NCBI GenBank assembly: GCA_018287875.1
Contig: JAGVVL010000009.1
Location: forward strand, 558,001-622,000
Origin: Nigrospora sphaerica
Lineage: Eukaryota; Ascomycota; Sordariomycetes; Amphisphaeriales; Apiosporaceae
Direction: 5' to 3'
Length of the DNA: 64,000 nt
Under the pieces are notes generated by a model. It was given only the letters and a program-made list of their open reading frames with translations. It was not told the DNA's origin and did no database searches. The position numbers were made by a program, and so were the translations under genes. This document shows positions 58,316 to 64,000 of this stretch, one piece after another (position 1 is the stretch's first letter; each line of letters begins with the position of its first letter).

Positions 58316-60620
58316 TCAGCTTATAGGACCGTTATTCAAGGTAAAGAGGTAGCCGGAAGTAGACTTTCGAGTCTCGTAGTCGCCGCCGTAATCCGAATCG
58401 GAATAGCCCACTAATGTAGGCTTAGTGTCGCCCTTATAAACTATAGAGTAGTCTGCAGTCCGTTTTAGGTACTTAAAGACACCTTTAACGGCTTTCAAGA
58501 GCTGTTTATTGGGGTTCTGCATAAATCGAGCTAGAAATCCCACAGCGTAGCAGATATCGGGCCTAGTCTGCGTCATGGCATATATTAGACGGCCGATTAG
58601 CTGCTGATATTCCTTTATAGTGTCCGAATTCGATTTTTCGTCTTTGAGAGCGGTGTAATCGATATTCTTCGGAAGGCTTGGAGAGAGGAACATCGGACGG
58701 CGTTATCTCGTATAAGTTCGAGGTTTCAAGGATTTGCCGTATATATGTCGACTGGTTTATCTTTATAAGTCGCTTCTCTCGGTCTCGGGTAACCTGAACG
58801 CCGAGAAAGTAGGAAATAGGACCTAAGTCCTTAACCTCAAAGTGTTTTCCTATCTCTTTCTTTATTCGGTTAATATCCGTTAATAACGGACCGAATATAA
58901 GGAAATCGTCAACATAAGAAACGATAAACATCCGGAGTTCATCGTTATAATACGTGGACTCGTCCGAGATTAGAGGTTTAAAGCCTAAGGTAGATAAGGC
59001 CTTTTTAACCTTTAGTTGCCACTGCCTAGGACTCTGTTTTAGTCCGTATAAAGCTTTAAAAAGCTTAAATAACTGGGTACCGTCGAATTTCCACCCAAAG
59101 GTGTTTAACTCCGGTTTTTCGAGTAGAAGATTGTCTAGGCCTTTAGTAGGCTCAATATAAACGTCTTCTAGTAGTTCTCCGTTTAAGAACGCGGAGACTA
59201 TATCGATCTGTTTGATTTCCCAGTTGTAGTAGGCGGCTAAGGCGAGTAAAACTCGCCATGTGGCTGGTTTTGTTCCGGAAGCGAATGTTTCGAAATAGTC
59301 AAGGCCGTACTGCTGTTCGAAGCCTTTAACGACTAGCCGAGCTTTGTATTTAACCGGTTTTCCGGTCACGTCGGTCTTTAACTTGAAGACCCATTTTAGA
59401 GATAAAGGAGAGCGTCCTTCTCTCTTAACTTTAGCTCGATCAACCGCTTTAAGAGTCCCTTTCTTTATGATTTCCTTTAGTTCGGTGTGAACTGCAGATA
59501 GCCACTCTTCTTTATCCTTAGACTGAAGGGCTTCCTTTAAGGAGCGGGGCTCTTTATAAAGGGTAGCGGTTGGAAAAGCGTTATCGAAACGCTTATAAGT
59601 CGACTTTTCGCTTTCGGAGAGGTTATTGGGTAAAACAACCTCGATAGACGTCTTCGGACGGTTTATGATACCCTTCGAGTTTGGAATAGGGCCGGAATTT
59701 GCACTAGAGACGGAGATAATATCGGAAATCTCGTCCTGAGTGCTGTTTCCAGATAGCGTGGCCGAAGGAGTGTAGTCTACCCCTCTATTTCCGTATTTTC
59801 TTCGTCTTCGGATAGAACTCGAAGGTGGGAGGTCGGAAAAACACGCTTTTTAAAGGGCCGGCTAGGGATATAGACGATATAAATCGAGTTTCCTTATACC
59901 CGAGTAGAATCCCTTTTTCAGCCTTAGATGCGAATTTATCGGACTGAACTAATAGTTCCTTTGGTTTATAGGTGTATACCGGAGTTCCGATAATATGTAA
60001 GAAGGATAAATCGGGAGTATTATCCTGATTAGGATAGAAATAGTCGTAGAACTCCTGATAAGGAGTTATATTCTTTTCGAGGTCGGCGTAAGGTTGATAA
60101 CCTTTACTATAGACTGTAGGACGAATTCCCATAGGTATTTAGGGATTTTCGCGTCTAGTATTGCCGTACGACCTTTATCGAGTATAACTCGATTAGATCT
60201 TTCCGCTATGCCGTTTTGTTCGGGTGTGTAGCGGTTCGAGGGCTCGTAAATAACTCCTTTAGTCTTTAGGAATTTTTCGAGCTGAACGGGGTTAAATTCG
60301 GTCCCGTTATCGATCCTTATAAGAGAAGGATACGATTTAAACTGCTGTTTTAAGTGTTCTAAACGGTTTTTAACCGTCTCAAACACCTCGTCCTTAGACT
60401 TAGTAAAGTCTATAAAGCGAAAGGACGTAAAGTCGTCGGTGTAGACGATAATGTAGTTGTAACCCGAATAACTCGTAGGAGTGATTTTAACCGTATCTAA
60501 GCAGATCCGGTTTAAGGGAAAAGTTGCTCGATTTCTGTTGACTTTCCTTGTTGTCGGGTAAACTTTCCTAATAAGCAGGCCTCGCAGTTCAGGTCCTGTT
60601 TATTAAGTTTCGAGGGTCTA
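58316..60620 (-). pseudogene. Copia pol: integrase, RT, RNase H, frame-broken
   Basis: Segments in order are the gag-pre-integrase C-x2-C (CEACLLGK, about 60580), the integrase core (IRIDNGTEF, NGIAERSNR; 60386-60066), the integrase tail (60132-59785), RT (VKYKARLVVKGFEQQYGLDYFETFA; catalytic YVDD near 58915; 59369-58563) and RNase H (QLIGRLIYAMTQTRPD...SDSDYGGD; 58693-58316). These open stretches lie in different frames, so several one-base indels separate them. Few RIP-type stops are present, in contrast to the older elements. Confidence 0.88.
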
Positions 60621-61131
60621 TGCCCTTTGTAGACTTTGAAGCCTTAACTAAGGCGTCGAAACTTGGATGACCGAGGCGTTTATGCCATAATTCGGTGTCC
60701 GTATAGTAGGAGAGACTTGGAATCTCCGATATGAAGCTCCATGGATTCTTGATGGGGCTTTCGACTGAACTATAGAAAAGTCCAGGTAAAGTAGACCTTA
60801 AAGCCGTTGACTCCGTCGAAATCAGAGTTAAATCCGTTGAGATATCGGACTTAAAAGACTTTAAAGAGCCGTTTTCGGGTACCGTGGCTGAGGTCCGGGT
60901 CCCAGGTAGTTTCGGCGGTAAGTCTTTGGATTTTAGGCTTTTAAGACCGTTCTTTTGGCCTATTAGGTCTTTTTTAAGCGCGGTTTTCGCTGTGATATAA
61001 GCGAAATTCGGTTCCGGCTTATAGGCGACGTCGAGAAAGAAACCACGCTTTAAGGGGTTTAACGTGGCTATAACAACGCCTTTTGAAGAGAAGTTCCGTT
61101 CCGCTTATCTTTCCGCCGGACTTATAGTGGT

Positions 61132-62259
61132 TTAATCCGGAGATAAGATTAATCGGAAATCCGGGATATAGAGCGTGTTCTCGAGAGTAAGGTAGAAAAT
61201 GTCGCTCTTTTTCTTTATAGGAAGGGTAACGGTTCCCTTTCCTACTGGCTTTATAAAGCCGGCTCCAGTAATAACGGGGTCTAAGTCGGAACAGTAAGTT
61301 AAGTCCTTAAAGTAGGACTTATCGTTCGATATATGCTGTGTAGAGCCCGTATCGTAGAGCCACCAGTCCTTCGGTACGCCGTTAAAGTCACTACTTGAAT
61401 AAGAGTAACTATAAAACGACTCGGACTGTTTTCCGGATTCGGAATCTGAGTTGGAATCGGAGTCGTTAGGACGACTTTTTTCCTGCGGTTTCTTAGGATT
61501 CGGCTTAGAACCCTTAGAATTCCGCTTAGAACCCTTAAAGTTAGGGTTCTTAGGGTTCGAATTCCCGTTATTCAACCCTTTTCCGTTCTTCCCGTTATTA
61601 GATTTTTGGCCCCCTTTCGAGTTAGGGGGTTTAGAACGGTTATTCTTCGTATAAAACGAAGAGTTCCCCATTGAAGTATCTGAGGAAGCCTTAGATTCGT
61701 CGAGAATATCGTTAATTAGCGAATCTAAAGACGGCGGCTCCTTACTTCGTAAAGCGGAGCGTTGCCGGTCAGCCCATATAGGGTAAGTAGACGACAAGGC
61801 GGCTATAAAGACCGTCTTTAAGTCTATATCGTCTATCTTTGCTCCGACATTCGCTAGTTTCTTCGCATAGGTCTTAAACGAAGAGATAAACTCGGTTAAC
61901 GAGTTATAATGCTCGTATCGAATAGAATGGAACTCGATATAGAGCTGCTGCCGGAGAACGGGACCAGTACCCTCATAACTAGCACTTAACGTTTCTAGTG
62001 CTGAAAGGGGGTCCGTAGCGTCGAAGATTAAAGAAAGGGGCTCGTCGGAAAGGTTCTGCCTTATAACAAGTAAGGCTAGAGTCTTCTGCTCCTCGGAAAT
62101 CTCCTTATACTTATCCGTATTAAGGAAGAACTGCTCAATTTTTAAGAGTTTAAAATAAAGCAGTAAGGAGGACTTCCATGCGTTCCAGTTTGAAGAACCG
62201 GATAGTCGGTGGGATTTCGGCATTAAACATGCCGATACCGACTTAATAATGTCGGCCAT
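61132..62259 (-). pseudogene. Copia gag and protease
   Basis: 375-aa open frame from ATG 62259 (MADIIKSVSACLMPKSHRLSG). It has a copia-type gag (NWNAWKSSLLLYFKLL...LTEFISSFKTYAKKLA), an Asn/Lys/Ser-rich basic stretch where the CCHC knuckle usually lies, and the aspartic protease WWLYDTGSTQHISND. The frame breaks near 61145: a missing C in the segment coding PDFPINLISG gives a premature stop. I see no zinc knuckle, so RNA binding may depend on the basic stretch. Confidence 0.85.
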
Positions 62260-62635
62260 GTTGTTTTTCCGGCGTGAGAGTAGCCGAAATAAGCCCTTAT
62301 TCGGTTAAAGAGAACCGAAAAATGCCTCGTATCGAATATAACCTCTTTAATTCCTAAGGTTAAGGAATAAAGGGGCAGCTATATGCTAATCGGGACGCCG
62401 AAAAGCAGCTTATCCGAAATATTCGCTTAAAGCGAGTCCGAGGGCTTAAAGACTTCGATAATATCGAAGAAGGCTTTGGAAGACTTAAGGTTGCTTCCGG
62501 AAGCTTCGAGGGCTTTCGAGACGAATAAAGCGGTTCGGAAGACTTAGGGTCGCTTCCAGGTTGCTTCGGCCGAGAGAGGAGGAAGAAATCGACGAGGGAG
62601 GTTAAGGGCGTAATCTTAAGCGAAAAGATATCGGC

Positions 62636-62649
62636 CCGGGCTCATAACC
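62636..62649 (-). other. Copia primer-binding site (initiator tRNA-Met anticodon region)
   Basis: Directly inside the 5' LTR the plus strand reads CCGGGCTCATAACC, which matches the anticodon stem-loop of initiator tRNA-Met (CAT anticodon). The minus-strand element RNA would pair with it. Drosophila copia and yeast Ty5 use the same internal, half-tRNA type of primer. Confidence 0.7.
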
Positions 62650-63215
62650 TGTTGGAAGTGGTGGTTTGATCGAAAGAGGAAGCAACCCCTTTATAAGGGC
62701 TCTTTCGATCTCGGAGGTCGTTTCTATAAAGAAACACGGAAGGATAAGGAACTTCTCTTCAAGAGGAACAAGAGTGTATTTCGTGTGCTTGCTTGCTTCA
62801 GGACAGACTAGTTACACGAAGAGGGGAGATTCAGCCTTTACTTATACCCGTTAAACCTTTATCCTCTTAGTAATATAAGGAAGAGGACGCGTAAGTGATT
62901 GCGTAAGTGATTACGTGGCTTAGAAGCATATGGAACCTTATAGAGGTTTGTGGAGCCTCATGGGGGCTCGTGGGAGCTTCAGGGAGTCACGTAGAAACTC
63001 GTGGAAACTCGTGGAACCTTGCAGAAGCTTCCGCGTGGCGAACGCCACGCTTGTGGGTAAAGCGGGCCATGCTTGCGGGTAAGCTGGCCCGTGCTCCAGG
63101 GTAGGCTGGCCCGAGCTTTAGGATAGGCTCGGTTAAAGGACTAGCTTCTCGTTAAGTGCATAGCTTAGTCCGTAGTGACAGAGAACGGTATAGAATAAGT
63201 CCTATACCTGCAACA
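62650..63215 (-). repeat. Copia 5' LTR
   Basis: 566 bp; partner of 57341-57906. The differences I noticed are two one-base indels and two transitions. Confidence 0.95.
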
Positions 63216-64000
63216 CATAACTAATAACTCGAATAAGTTAAAACGGGTGCGGAATACGGTTAAGTATTCTTATCCCTCTTTAACCCTGATCTCGTTAAAT
63301 ACTGCAATAATATCGACTTTAAAAAAATACTTCATTCCCTTTAAGTTATTCAAGGTCTCCTTAACTAGGGGCAGCAGATAACGGTTCTTAATAGTGATAT
63401 TATTTAAAGTGTAGTAGTCGATATAGAAATAAAGTCCTCTTTTAAGCTTTTTAACGAACAGGATAGACGACACAGCCAGGGACGAGCTAAGTCGGATAAA
63501 CCCCTTTTAAAGATTCTCTTATAGCCACTCTTTTAATATAGCCAGTTCTTAGCGGGATATAGTGTATAGGAGTCCAAAGGGGGGCATTTTTCCTTCTATC
63601 AGTCGAATCTTGTGATTATGATCTCTATATGGTGGCAGTTTCTCTACTTCTTTCGGTAAGAACATATCTTTGAATTCTCGCAGTTCTAATAGGAGTTGCT
63701 CGGAAAGGAGTGGATCAGCCTTCTAAGATAGGTGCTTATCGATCTCTTCGACGGTGATAGGAAACGCGGCGTATCTTTTTTTTAAGTACATTAAGTAGGC
63801 GCGAGTAGTAATCGGGGTAACATTCTATTAGGATAAGGCGTTTAAATAGTTCGGTAGGTTCTTTAAATAGGCTTATATAGGGACGTTATATATAGCGACG
63901 ACATTTATAGGTCTCCTTAGTATATTGCAGTTCTAGCAATAGAATTCGCTATCGAATATAAACATGTGACTTACAAAACCTATATATTAGTCGTGCATCT
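63216..64000 (-). mobile_element. Old Ty3/gypsy RT, upstream part (continues off the window)
   Basis: 63473-63270 reads the RT fingers/palm: [51 protein letters not shown]. The frame goes on to ELLVM at 63220 and stops at the copia LTR; the RT resumes at 57307. Sequence beyond 63500 is AT-rich, presumably the protease/linker part, with no readable frame. The window ends inside the element. Confidence 0.75.

Larger units (their letters stand above)
57341..63215 (-). mobile_element. Ty1/copia retrotransposon with near-identical LTRs
   Basis: LTRs 57341-57906 and 62650-63215 are each 566 bp, start TGTTGG and end GCAACA, and differ at only about four places. Gag, protease, integrase, RT and RNase H lie between them on the minus strand in copia order. 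A primer site adjoins the 5' LTR and a polypurine tract the 3' LTR. It interrupts an old gypsy RT. No simple 5-bp target duplication is visible, partly because of the LTR-like 33 bp on the left. Confidence 0.95.

Overview
The window looks like an accessory, transposon-dense block of a filamentous ascomycete genome, most likely a Sordariomycete. The grounds are short GT-AG introns, a cytochrome P450, a fungal terminal NRPS module, a LysM effector, a killer-toxin-type GH18 chitinase, pogo/Fot1-type DNA transposons, and damage typical of repeat-induced point mutation (RIP): in-frame CAG/CAA/TGG codons changed to TAG/TAA with reading-frame length preserved. Species is not determinable from the sequence alone.

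Layout. 1-521 is pyrimidine/AT-rich sequence. 522-4536 (-) is a decayed RecQ-like helicase with a Gly-Thr minisatellite in its second helicase domain. 4539-9389 (-) is a full-length non-LTR retrotransposon (LINE copy A). 9391-23990 is a nested block: a Ty3/gypsy gag-PR and pol on the minus strand, an unrecognised long minus-strand frame (ORF-X) and an unrecognised plus-strand frame (ORF-Y) beyond pol, a 5'-truncated LINE (copy D) inside ORF-Y with a 13-bp target duplication, and a pogo/Fot1-type transposon just upstream of gag. 24335-24524 is a relic of a second pogo family. 24960-25268 is a 5' fragment of an inner-nuclear-membrane SRC1/HEH2-type gene. 25438-27342 (-) is a P450 that splices cleanly over six exons. 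28312-33160 (+) and 33505-38358 (-) are LINE copies B and C; C keeps a 14-bp target duplication and an intact ORF1.

The clearest host-gene island is 39405-47847: a nine-exon LysM/chitin-binding/GH18 chitinase (-), a divergent secreted DUF7136-type protein (+) and a LysM protein (+). Together they form a plausible chitin-handling module, with the chitinase acting on chitin and the LysM protein binding its oligomers. After about 1.9 kb containing a probable LINE 3' fragment comes a decayed NRPS terminal module (49777-53412, -), cut off at its 5' end by a purine-rich tract. That tract carries a second pogo-type transposon (53476-55333) with perfect 43-bp inverted repeats.

55854-64000 is a nest of LTR elements: an inverted lone LTR, an old AT-rich Ty3/gypsy RT split in two, and a young Ty1/copia element (57341-63215) inserted in that RT. 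The copia LTRs are both 566 bp and nearly identical, and its primer site matches the initiator-tRNA anticodon region. A separate insertion in the old RT carries six 14-bp tandem repeats with a palindromic core.

Most of the sequence is mobile. The genes that look functional are the P450, the chitinase, the DUF7136 protein and the LysM protein. The least explained pieces are ORF-X/ORF-Y, the 14-bp array insertion, and the purine/pyrimidine-asymmetric tracts.
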